A program made the translations under genes and the position numbers. Of a stretch of 64,000 nucleotides of DNA, positions 49,721 to 60,601 are shown in pieces (the first letter of the stretch is position 1; each line of letters starts with the position of its first letter). The DNA is from Phallusia mammillata (lineage: Eukaryota; Chordata; Ascidiacea; Phlebobranchia; Ascidiidae). The stretch is taken from contig QLIY01000491.1 of the NCBI GenBank assembly GCA_003260075.1, forward strand, positions 55,246 to 119,245, written 5' to 3'. The notes beneath the pieces were generated by a model. That model made no database searches. It was not told the origin of the DNA and worked only from the letters and a program-made list of their open reading frames with translations.

Positions 49721-51329
49721 TTGAATTAAGTAGAGATACGTGCACCACCAGGCACGTGGCTAAAACATATCCGGAATATAGTAAAGTTCAAGAGTCGTCC
49801 AAGAATTCAGACAAGTTGTTCGACCGGAGAGTCAGCGACACCAAATCTAGGCTAAAACTGTAATTTTGAACCAACCGCAGATATATCCTTGCTTTTTGCC
49901 GATTTTTACTGATTTGAGGCTTCTATTTTAACAACGGTCGCTAATTTTATTGAACTACATCAGATATCGAGTTGTTACGTTGGTAGGCAACACGCGATTT
50001 AACCGTTTTTCTTTGTTGGTGGAAGCAATAGAATCAGAAATAACGATAAAGAAGTGGTATTTCTGCAGGTGTATGGGTTTTAGGCAGCTTATGGCTTCAT
50101 ATAAAAAAGTTGAAAATGCTTTAACACCACCGCACACCAGGGCAGTCTTAACGCATATGAAGTAGCTCCATAATCGTCAAACGTTTAAACATTTGTAAAA
50201 TTTGCGTGGCATAAAAACGGGTGCTCCAACGTAATCAAGAGGGTGCTATAAGTATACAAACAGATCCGTTATTTGTGAAGAGCAGTTAACAGTTGGATAT
50301 TAGCGTTGGTACGTAATGCCAAGTGATCAACAGCACTTGGTTTTTACTTAAAAATGGTGATTGTCTGTAAATAGCATTAAAACCAATATTTAGTTAACAA
50401 TTGTTTGCCTTATGGTTACCTTATAAGTTTTAATGAATAATGAAACAACTAAGAACAAACAGCTACATCAAATATGTCCCGTGTTGTCAACATGAAATGC
50501 AAAGGTTAAGATTAGGGTAGATGCAACAGCTTTAATTAGTAGTTCTTTACATTTTTTACACTCTCGCTTTTGTGAAATTTATTTGTGCCGAAAACCACCA
50601 AATTGTAGTGACATAAAATCGATTTCACTTTTTACAAATAGGCCTAAACGTAAGTTTGGCACCATCCGCAGGTGAAAGGGTTTTTTATTTTTTTCAGTGC
50701 TGCTGCAAGTACAAGTTTATCGCCATAGTGCTGTTAAAATACATGACAGGACTTATTAAAAAGGGAAATTATTTACAAGGCCGAAACTTGTTTTCAATCA
50801 TACAAAATAAAAAACGGTTGGAAATTTTAATGCCAACGATCTGCATCACTTGGTTTCACAAAAGAATAAAAAACGCTTGAAAGGGGTGCTTGACTGTAAA
50901 CGGTTACGTGTTCCAGAAACCCAAAACTCATACAACATGTCCGTTGTACGCCTACGCCTTACAATATTTGATCACGTCACAAACATTGTAACAAAGGACT
51001 AGTTAATTATCGTTGGCCTCTGAGCTTTGTCAGCCGTGCGAAACACGTTTAAATGTAGTAAACAGTTGTGACGGCAAACAAGTAAGCCTGACGAAACGAG
51101 GAACTTGTAACTCTACATACCTAAATCTCACAGGTGGTTATGTGTTTGCCAAGTGCAATTGTTTAATTTAGCAATTAGTTAAGATATGGACGTCCTCTTG
51201 TAATTTATTGCTTATGTGTATCTAAAATCTATGATTTTTTTCTTCTATTTTGATTAATAAAGCACTAAAAGTTGTACCTGTAAACGTTTGTATACATAAG
51301 ACACAAAATTCTACTAGCAAGTGTTAATA
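47850..51329. other. Intergenic between protease B and C
   Basis: No coding exon recognised. An AATAAA at about 47846 overlaps the protease B stop and another lies at about 47991. It contains a 41-G run at 49678-49718. Parts of 49040-49870 resemble 52420-52760 (for example TTTTGTACAGCACC and GGTTCCGCTTT), suggesting remnants of the duplication that made the cluster. Confidence 0.45.
49678..49718. other. 41-base G run
   Basis: Pure G tract without a visible flanking duplication. In view of the 10-base G placeholders elsewhere it is likely a gap or sequencing artefact rather than a natural homopolymer. Confidence 0.6.
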
Positions 51330-54300
51330 ATGGAGCAACTGGAAGATACAGAATCCTATTACATGACTTTTGAACAGTGGGTAAAAAAATATGGTAAGTT
51401 TAAATCGATTTTAAATATGTGTAAAATTACAGATGCTATGCCATAACTTTATTTATGTAACAAACACATTGACCGGCAAATTCAGTTTTCGCTTCGGTGT
51501 ATGCAAAACAAATCTTTTTAGACAAGCACTATGATACTGAAGAAGTTAGAGATTCACGCAGAAACATTTGGGCGGAACAATCATTGAAAGTCAAACTACA
51601 CAACTTAGAATATGATACAAGTAAAGAAACTGGTTATCGAATCCAACTGACTCGATGGAGTGATCAGGTAGGTTGCCTACATTTTACTCTCGGGTGTTTA
51701 CAAATGTATGTATGTGTATGTCGCTGTGTACGCATTCGGCGCTTATGAATAAATCAAAAAAGAGGTGTTGCATGTGCGCTTTGACATAACAGTATAGCGA
51801 AAGAACTATCATGGTTGCGTTGTCAGGCACCACCCACTCTAGCGAAAGCTACTTTAGGAACAACGTTTGATGAGATTTTTTGGTAATAAACAAGATCAAG
51901 ATGGAGATCTTGTGTTGTCATGCACCTGCATTTGTCAAGGCATTTGCAGGCAAGTAACGAGGTGAAAATGTTCGTTTTGGACTTTGTATTGTTCTGTGAC
52001 GTCTTAATTGCCATTCTATGTTGCATCGCTGTAGCGAATTTATCAAAGAGACGTGGCCCCACGAAGCGAGCAGTTGTTGTTGAGCTGGGGTTGTGTCGTT
52101 TTGACTCCTAAAATTTAGTGTAAGTTTGAATTGGGTACCGACAGCCCATAATTGCAGCAAGAACAGAAAAGGCGTAACAGTAGTTGCTGAACATTTGTTC
52201 TTTTTCCATTCCGGTCCGCGATAAAATTTTCTTTTTAGAACGATCGGCAGTTCAAAAAATGTTTTCGAAATTTGCATTAGCTTAAACATGCTGCTGCTTC
52301 AAGTGTTTCGTGTTTGCTGGCGATTATTTGTGTTTTTTGTGATCTCGTTAGCAGTGTATGGAAACTAATTAGCGAAGTACCTTACCATGGGTTAAAGTAC
52401 AATGGCAACAAAAACATCAAGTGGTTATATAACAGCAGTGTAGGTTGTTGGCCTTTTTGTACAGCACCTACGTAAGTCACCCAAAAGAAAGTGGGTATAG
52501 CCAGAAATACCTACAAATTAGAATTAAGATGGTTGGGTTTCAGATTGAATTAAGATAGTTGGGGTTTAGGTTCCGCTTTGTGGTGGTCTGACACTCTAAC
52601 GGAACGCATTTAGAAGCAAATAGATAAACAACCGCGGCACTCATTGGCAGATACAAGGCAGAAAACCCTTTACAAAGTTAGAAACCAAAGCTTAGATTGT
52701 TGTTTCGTTCTTTTGTGTACTTGAATTTGAAATCTACCGGTTAATTTGAGCCCGACGGACACCAAACCAACGGTAGTTGGCAAGTAATTACGTACATTTA
52801 AACATAATTCATATACACCAAAACAGTCGTATACCTGTGCTATTTGTTGGCAAGTAGCCTACTACACAAAATATACGTCAAGTTTTGAAACAAAAGTCAA
52901 AATAAACGTCAAGTTTTAAAACAAAGTCAAAAGATTAAAGTCACGGTATACTAACTGCTTATGCTTCACATAAGACGAGATGCAGGAAAATAGTATGTTT
53001 TAAATCAGATGTTGGTGACATATTGACTTTTTCGGTAACATATTTGTATTTTTGCAATGTTCGTTTTGTGGTTTGTTAAGTTGTCTTGTGATAGTGTTTG
53101 ATATGGTGATTGTCACTACTGGTATTGAAACAAGATGTTCGTGAAAATATTGACTATTAAGTGGTGTGCTAAAAAAGTTCGAACCAAGATTTGAAATTGT
53201 CATCAGTCATAGGTATTTCAAATTCCTGTTGGTTTTGTAATTTTTTGTTATGTATTTGATGTTGCCTGAATTTCAGTAAGGCATTTAATTACCTTCACAA
53301 CCACACAGCCATTTTTTCTTTGCACTTTTAAATTATATGATAACTGTATAAACCAGTTGAAGTCATGCAGTCATCTTGAACACGAATTACCTCTACAATA
53401 ACTTTGAATCTTGAGTAAAATAAATAACTTCAAATCTTGAAAAATAACTTTTTAACTGTAGCCTACTCATTATCGAACTAATGAATGTGGTACTTGCTCT
53501 GGCATACAATAGACGCAGAGCGGACAACAAAACTAGCGCTACATCACAGCGTGGCAAAATAAAACTGCTGAAATACCAATTAGAGTTAGTTTGTTTCTTT
53601 TGAAATATTTTCATAACAAAACGCAGAATGAATTTAGTTTACTTCTGTATGATCACTTTGTATGGGAATGTTTCAAGGGCAATTTGTTACGTCACAAACA
53701 AGATTAAAACAACGTAAATATAGTGACCGAACAATCGCCTCTGTTTTTTTTACGTGAAAATGAAGCCACCTTCTGTCGAAGAATTCTTATATATTGGTCT
53801 AATTTTTGCTTATACAGTCACAAGATCTCGTATTACATATGATTGTAGAAATACTTTAAGCTCCTCGCGGTCTTCCTGAAACCGCGTGAGGGACCTCTAA
53901 CGGACCGCGGACCCCACTTTGAGAACCGCTGTTTTACGTGGACAAAAATTGCTGAGTTGGCAATTTGAAAGAATTTGCTGACGCAGCAAATTATTGTCAC
54001 CTTAAACGCCTATGCTTTGTTGCGCCACTTATCGGAAATTTCCAAACCTGGCTAATGTGAGTTCTTACGTTAGTAGTTCTACCAAAAACCGTGGCACGCA
54101 CCAAAGTCAGGACACAAAAACCATGGCACGAACCAAAGTCAGAACATAAAAAGCGACTTGATTCTACGTTTGGCAAAGAACAATACCCAATACACCATCA
54201 TAATGGATTTTATTGTTATGAAGTAACGAACGATTTGCGTGATGCGTAATAAATGCAACTTACTCGATGGAGTAATCTAGTAAATTATAAAATAAACAGC

Positions 54301-57300
54301 TTGTACTCTGGGGTATTTGCAAATACACGTACTTCCTAGGTTGTATGAGCGCCATATCTGTGATTACAGTAACAATTGTTGTCATGCAGAAAACGACGGA
54401 ATTATCATGGATGTGTTGCCACTCACCTCCTAGGCCAGCGCAGGCTATACAATTTCACGAGGATCTTGAAGAGCCAATGCTGGTGGTAGGAATCTCGTTT
54501 GAATCAGTGATGCACTAAAGTTTCAGTTGACCGAATACGCCATTCTAGTGATAATTTGGTATCAGTCTAGTTCGGTCAAAATTTGGTGTTTCATACCGAA
54601 ACGGAACTAAACGAAATGACATTATTCGTTCTGAGTAAACTTCGTTCCGTAACCTATATTTTCATTTCGTATCGGCCTGACCGAAATAAATTTATAACGG
54701 TATTTTTCGGTATTTCGTTCTTACCCAACAATATTTCGTTGTGGTCTTTACAATTAACTCTTGAGCAAACTAAGAAAGACAGTTGCAATACACAACACTT
54801 GTTGTCGGATAATTGTTATCATAGTCACCATATGGTACATTTTTGGTGTTCATATTTTTTATTATGTCGCAACCACGTGAAATTCTCTTTAACTTTTTTT
54901 TGTTTAATGTCCCGAAAGAAATACCGAATTTAAAAATAACGGTAGTTCGTTCTGTTTTGGTGTTTTGAATATTTTTTATTTAATTTTTTCTCCGGTATTT
55001 GAACCAAAAATTATTTGTTCCGGTATAACCTAATTTCGTTCCATTTTGGTATGAAACACTGTCGTGACTGCTTCTGGTAACAAAAAAGATCGAATCGGAT
55101 ACACGCAAACTTCGATTTTGTCACCAAGCACTATGCGATGATAAACTCTTCAAAAAAAACTTTTTCGCGGCACATTTGCGATTCACTGGCACAGTACCAA
55201 CGTGGTTGAGAAATTTTGTGTTTGGTACATCTCTTATAATATGGTATTTTGTCATTACTTAAAATCAGTTTTTTCTATGATGCCTACAAAAAAAAAAACA
55301 TGTACGAAATCCTGTATTTGCTGCTATAGATTTACATTTCACAAAAAACATCTTGTTTTCTTGGGGCGCACCTTAGCGTTTTTATGATGTTAAGCATGTA
55401 CAAACCAAATGACTCCACTTGTCATTTTGACAAATCAGGAGCAAGCGGCACTGTTGACTGCAGGTGATGATGTTTTTGATGAAGATTTGTTACGCAATTT
55501 GCCAAGTGTTGATTGGCGCGTAGGTAATCACGTCACAGAAGTCAAGAATCAGGAGGAAAATCCTGTATGTTGGATATTTAGCGCAGTAAGTTACTCTACA
55601 ACTACATTTATTTTTGCTGCTTTATCTCTCCTAAACAAGCACAAACAAACACATGATCATAAAAAGGGTCTGAAAAACGTACATATGCGTGGTAACAATA
55701 ATATTTTCATAAGTTCCTGAAAATTAAACAGACGGTTGTATATCAGAAAGAGGTGACTCAACTTATGCCATTTTTCAGGTGTCTGCTGTCGAATCACACA
55801 ACAAAATTCTCAACAACGAGTTGGTCGTTTTATCTGTGCAGCAATTGGTCGACTGCATTAACGGTGGGGACCAAGCGGGTCAAGTTTACCAAGCATTCAA
55901 CTACATGGTGGAACATGGTTGCATTCGTGAAGAGGGTTATCCACAAACATCACCCTTTGTGGTTCGTTAATCTAAATCAGCTGTTCTCAAACAGGGGTCC
56001 GCGGTCCTTTTGGGGTCGGTGAGGCAATTTTGGGGGGTCCGCGAAAAAGTTGAAGTAATTCTATAATCTTGTTTGGCGTCAGTTTGTGCCACTGAATAAG
56101 TTTAAATCAAATTAGAAGTAAGAATTGACAGTCTCCGTTGCTAAACAATAGCTTTTATTGCATAACAACTAACATAAATACAATTGTTCGCACAAAATAG
56201 TAATGATTTTTTGTGTTTTTTGTGATGTCACAAACTGTCTTTGGATCATTGTTATGCGCAATTTCGCGTAATTAGCTGAAATCCTGCAATCAACTTTCGT
56301 TTTACTAAAATACACATTCAGGCTTCAGGATCGCGAGCCCTCGGAATGTTGGCAAAGGGTTTTAAAAAAATAATGAAAAATTTGAGAACCACTGATCTAA
56401 ATGTTTCTTTTTGCATTAAAAAAAATCAGAATAGGCTAAGTCTGTGTTCAGGTTTTGCCCTTCTATTAGACTTTTGCACATTCTTTCGTTTTGGTTAGAT
56501 TAGCCTAGAGCCATATTTTAACTTTTTGCACAATAATGCGTAATTTAACTATTTGAGTTCTGCACATGTCAATATTTGTCAAACATTTTTTTCAGAGTCA
56601 AGATTTGTCAAAAATTTTCGTTTTTTGGTCAAAAAAATTGCCCTACTTATGACTTACCCCACTGGCTTCTAAAATGGGTAAATTTTTTCTGCCGAATTAC
56701 ATGAAAATTGACAGCTTGTAGAAATTTCTATTTATAGATGTCAATTGTTGTGTTTTGCCCTATAATCCGACTATTTACCCCTTCTGTCCTTTACAATCAA
56801 ACCATGTCCGAATTTAATAAGATTTTGATAGTTTGTACTTTTTATTGCATAATTAGTTAAGCACAGTACGGACCACTGTGTTTGATTTAGCAGCACCAAA
56901 CTTTCTCATGGTTATCTCTTGAAATGCATTATATACAACTTTGCATGTGTGGGGATCCATGGACTTCTTCCGGCAGAAACAAGCTTATTTAGGTTTAAAA
57001 AAAACAGTGGCGAATACAGGACCCAACATGAAATAGGCATAGGGAATATATCAACGTTTAAAAATATGTCATATGTCAGCAAGTTATACAAAACAAACAG
57101 AGAGGTTCTTTGCATACACTCTGAACGTGAGCAATTTGTAAATGCGAGCGAGTCTCCTCGGTGGTCTGCTACCCTTGACTTGGAATCGCATGGGCTTTTA
57201 AAATAAAAAAAGGAAAACAAAGTTAAGCTATGCAAAAGGGAAAATTTTGAACTTGACAATCACCTGACTATAAGAAAATGGCTCAATTTAATTGCTAATG

Positions 57301-58561
57301 TCCTGGGTAGACAAAAAAAGCAGGCAGTAAATTGGATTATGAAGGATGTTCTGTGATAAACGATTTGTAAACAAACGAACAATTAAGACCATTTGCTTCA
57401 TGTCAGACTTTAATCTTGTTTCTGAAATTTTTTTAAGAGGATCTGTCAGTTCCTATGGGTTGCTAAAAACAGTTTTATCTCATTGTTTAAGTTAACACTG
57501 TTTTTTGCACAATGAATGTAGCGTGGGCCGTGTCAGACCGCAAAAAGGGAGGTTGCGGTCGAAGTTTTGCGATGGAAGTCCGTTGATATTAGCAACCACA
57601 GAAATCCGGAACCAGAATTTCAAGCTGCTGTTACAGCAGGACCAGTAGTGACCACGTTGGTCTTTTCCAGTTTGGACAAATTAAGAGATTTTTCATCAAT
57701 GGATAATAATGAGGGTAAATGTTAGAAATACACTTTAAAATAGTTTAACGTCGTACTAAGTTTTGAAACAAATATTTCTTAAATGTTGTTTAGAAAATAT
57801 TTTTTCCGATCCCGATCCCCACAATGGAAATAATGTGGCCCACGCTGTGTTGGTGGTGGGATTCGGTTCTCAACCAAACAGGAGAAACGATGGAATCGAT
57901 CATTACTGGATTGTCAAAAACAGGTATGCGCTTTAATTATGACTTTTTTTCTTGAGGCTTAACTTATCATGAAACATTATTAATAAGGCGGTTAAGTTAC
58001 TGACCCTAAAAACCTGGTGGCTGACCTAATAAATAATTGAATCATAGGTTATAAGTGGTTTTTAACCTTTTTCATACTGCAGCCAATTTTAGAAACCTTA
58101 TGCAACTGACAAACTCCTTCCAAATTTCCGTTGTTTAATTACGGTTTACAATGTTTAACCTGTATAGACAGGCATGAAGACACGCATGAATAAACACAAA
58201 TATATAACATAACCTGCCATCGTTGACGTAAAAATCTTATTCAACTTTACTACCTGTTTCACGTTTGTTTGTCGACACCGATACCCGGTGGCAGTTTCGT
58301 GGGGCTAATTATTATACTCCGCATAGACAGTAAAAGCATTCATTCTATTGTAATGGTTATAATTATTTTTTGGTTGCAATAATGACTAATATGCGGATGC
58401 TTACATTGTGTAACTAACAACTTATGTTTTTTTGTTTTAGTTGGGGTACTGAGGACCACTTAGGCTTTTTTAAGATTGCTAAGGACAGAGGCAACCAATG
58501 TCAAATAGCATCCTATGGAATGTACCCTGTTGTAAGAAGCACTGTGGGAACTGGTGTTTAG
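51330..58561 (+). CDS. Papain-family (C1A) cysteine protease, unit C
   Basis: Best model has eight exons (51330-51393, 51522-51667, 54390-54485, 55439-55585, 55779-55961, 57522-57714, 57794-57923, 58441-58561), 359 residues, in phase throughout. The prosegment is MTFEQWVKKY with RRNIWAEQSL. Then come TELSWM, SVDWRVGNHVTEVKNQ and the active-site block NQEENPVCWIFSA (Gln140, Cys146), LSVQQLVDC, AHAVLVVGFG (His293), HYWIVKN (Asn319) and IAKDRGNQC. It has no signal peptide, Pro in the Gly23 place, and no C22-C63 cysteine pair. Intron 2 is 2.7 kb and contains a decayed second ELSW exon (51793-51882) and a decayed exon 2 (about 54250-54281). The gene may thus be a fusion of two tandem units. Which third exon is used needs transcript evidence. 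Confidence 0.78.
51793..51882 (+). pseudogene. Decayed duplicate of the protease ELSW exon
   Basis: Reads ELSWLRCQAPPTLAKATL in one frame, close to ELSWMRCKAPPSPA of protease D. Relative to the other units there is one extra base between the acceptor and the ELSW codons. Splicing from the phase-0 upstream exon would therefore shift frame and reach a stop quickly. A GT donor follows. Confidence 0.6.
54250..54281 (+). pseudogene. Decayed protease exon 2 fragment
   Basis: GCAACTTACTCGATGGAGTA resembles the end of exon 2 in protease C (CAACTGACTCGATGGAGTGA), but the SDQ codons and donor are altered and stop codons lie upstream. It sits just before the functional-looking ELSW exon at 54390, as expected from an eroded duplicate unit. 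Confidence 0.55.
54508..55061. mobile_element. Nested hAT-like MITEs in protease C intron 3
   Basis: CAGTGATGCACTAAAGTTTC at 54508 starts one element; the same start (CAGTGATGCACTGAAGTTTC) recurs at about 47165. Inside, GTGTTTCATACCGAAACG and the end GGTATGAAACACTG at 55061 form a second inverted pair. No matching target-site duplication was found. A 116-residue open frame here is not a gene. Confidence 0.5.
55978..56394. mobile_element. hAT-like MITE immediately after protease C exon 5, TSD atctaaat
   Basis: Starts CAGCTGTTCTCAAAC and ends TTTGAGAACCACTG, flanked by identical ATCTAAAT (55970-55977, 56395-56402). It lies only 16 bp from the exon 5 donor at 55962. The beginning matches the elements at 24454 and 63796 (GGGGTCCGCGGTCCTTT). 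Confidence 0.85.
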
Positions 58562-58586
58562 ATAATATATATATATATATATATTA

Positions 58587-58794
58587 CAGGGTTGCCTAAC
58601 CGTCCTTATTTCTAAGATTTGTCCTTATTTTGAAGGGCATTGTCTTTAAAAAATGTATTGCCCTTATTTCCCAGAAATGTCCGTCCTGACTAGTATAAAT
58701 TCAAAGATTTATTTGAAAACGTTTGTTTTGTTTCGTATGAAAATTTAATTTTTCGGTTGTCCTTATTTTCGGCTCCGTGTCGATGGCAACCCTG
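58587..58794. mobile_element. Short MITE with CAGGGTTGCC ends
   Basis: Starts CAGGGTTGCC and ends GGCAACCCTG, perfect 10-bp inverted ends 208 bp apart, inserted in an (AT)n tract that obscures the target-site duplication. Internal GTCCTTATTT text is inverted near both ends. Confidence 0.7.
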
Positions 58795-58796
58795 TG

Positions 58797-59263
58797 TATA
58801 TGTATAAAAGACACACAAAGTAGGAAAAACATAAACGGTATCGCAAAAGACACTTTGTTTGACTTTTATTGCTGAATTAATTGTTTGTAAAATGCTGATA
58901 TTAAAATTCAATACAACAGACAGGGTTTGATTTTCTGTTTGTGATTGATTTTCGCGACATGCACCAACGCACAACCAATGTATTTGTTTAATTCAGGGTC
59001 CAGAAACCTTTTGATAATGGCAACAGCTTNTATATATATAAAAGACACACAAAGTAGGAAAAACATAAACGGTATCGCAAAAGACACTTTGTTTGACTTT
59101 TATTGCTGAATTAATTGTTTGTAAAATGCTGATATTAAAATTCAATACAACAGACAGGGTTTGATTTTCTGTTTGTGATTGATTTTCGCGACATGCACCA
59201 ACGCACAACCAATGTATTTGTTTAATTCAGGGTCCAGAAACCTTTTGATAATGGCAACAGCTT
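58797..59263. repeat. 230-bp direct duplication around a single N
   Basis: The segment ending GGCAACAGCTT at 59029 is repeated after the N at 59030, ending again with GGCAACAGCTT at about 59263. The copies appear essentially identical, the signature of overlapping contig ends that were not merged. Confidence 0.8.
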
Positions 59264-59739
59264 AGCGTACCAACACGATTGTGTGTTATAGTACTGATTT
59301 GTGCCAGCTGATGTGAGTAGTGGGCTAATTCCAGTTCAGATCTCTATGATATCAGTTATGAGTTTACGTTTATCTTAACAGATATATTCGTGTTTTTATT
59401 TCGCGTTTTTAGTACAATTAAATCATCACAAAGTGCAAAAGTCAACAACCGCAAGCATGAAACTTTTAAAAATGTGCAAAATTACAAAAACAAGTTGTAA
59501 TATGTTGTCCTATATTTTGTTACAGCAAATAACTTCCAGAAGGGCACGTAAAGTCTGCGGACCCCCAACGCAATTTACCATAAGTCTTTTTATGTTTCAC
59601 GTGTCTTGCATTATACCCTGTCATGCTGTTGGAGCATTTAAATCCGCCTTTACAGTCCTTTAAAATCAATGACCTTTCTATATTGTAGTGGCCAACGCAT
59701 CGAATTGATAATATTTCTGGTAGGGGGGGGGGCTTAAGA

Positions 59740-59875
59740 TTGACTTTCGAGTAGCTGACATCTAGTCTACTACTCTTGCCCAAATATTTTTCGCAATATT
59801 AAATAATAAAGAACAACATGATATTCAGAGTCACAAAAAAGTTGCTTACCAGCACATTTACCTGATTTTAACGTG
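59740..59875. repeat. Dispersed repeat, also at 63645-63790
   Basis: Shared blocks TTCGAGTA, AAATAATAAAGAACAACATGA and TTACCAGCACATTTACCTG recur with substitutions at 63645-63790. Nature unknown. A 10-G run (59723-59732) lies just upstream. Confidence 0.5.
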
Positions 59876-59946
59876 ACTTGTCACTGCAAACTTTTCTTCT
59901 GTAACCTGACAGTCGGTAATGTTGCTTATTTTTTGTTTTTTAGAAA

Positions 59947-60020
<74 letters not shown>
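59947..60020. other. 74-base G run
   Basis: Uninterrupted G tract between TTTTTTAGAAA and TTAAATTAAA, without flanking duplication. Probably an unresolved gap or sequencing artefact, like the 41-G run at 49678. Confidence 0.6.
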
Positions 60021-60024
<4 letters not shown>

Positions 60025-60515
60025 ATTAAATTTATCTCGCTGTTTACAGTAGTAATGGTAATAAAAAGATCAGAATCCACTGGTATAGACTAAATCTGTT
60101 CATATCAAATTGGATTCATGTTTTCAATCCGTTTGCACTCTCTAACGTAAATTGTGATATTTATGAAAATGAAACTTGTTGTCAACTGGAGAAAATATTT
60201 TTGTTTTTCGGAGCAAGATAATACTATATAATTTAGGTTAATACACAAAACACGTTCAAATTAACGTTATAGTTAATACCACCATATAATTATGTCGTCA
60301 AGCCAACAACATCTTACGCCAACGTTAATAAACGTCATTATCACCCACAAAGTTTCATCAGCGTGTGGTTTACAGACGAGCACAAGAGCTAAGAAAACAC
60401 ATGTGACTGACCATGCACTAATAAGTTTTTAAACCCACACTGGAGGTTAAGAACCACGTTATATTACGTACAAACGTAGGTGAGAACATATGGAATATGA
60501 TTGTTTTTTTCGGGC

Positions 60516-60522
60516 TATAAAA
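60516..60522 (+). promoter_or_regulatory. TATA box candidate of protease D
   Basis: TATAAAA 80-86 bp upstream of the ATG at 60602, matching the position of the TATA box candidate of protease A. Confidence 0.55.
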
Positions 60523-60601
60523 CATGCGTCGCAACGCATGCATTAAGCCAGATTGAAATAATGTTTGTGTGCTGTATGGAATCCATGAGAAAAGCGGAAC
60601 A

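Noticed and set aside
54583..54933. 116-codon open frame
   Set aside because: Lies inside nested inverted-repeat elements in protease C intron 3, with low-complexity hydrophobic content.
58690..59208. Two minus-strand open frames with the same start
   Set aside because: They are the two copies of a duplicated segment around an N and show no family features.
49678..60020. G-quadruplex or telomere-like interpretation of the long G runs
   Set aside because: Pure G without repeat periodicity, in an assembly where shorter G runs behave like gap fillers; artefact is more likely.
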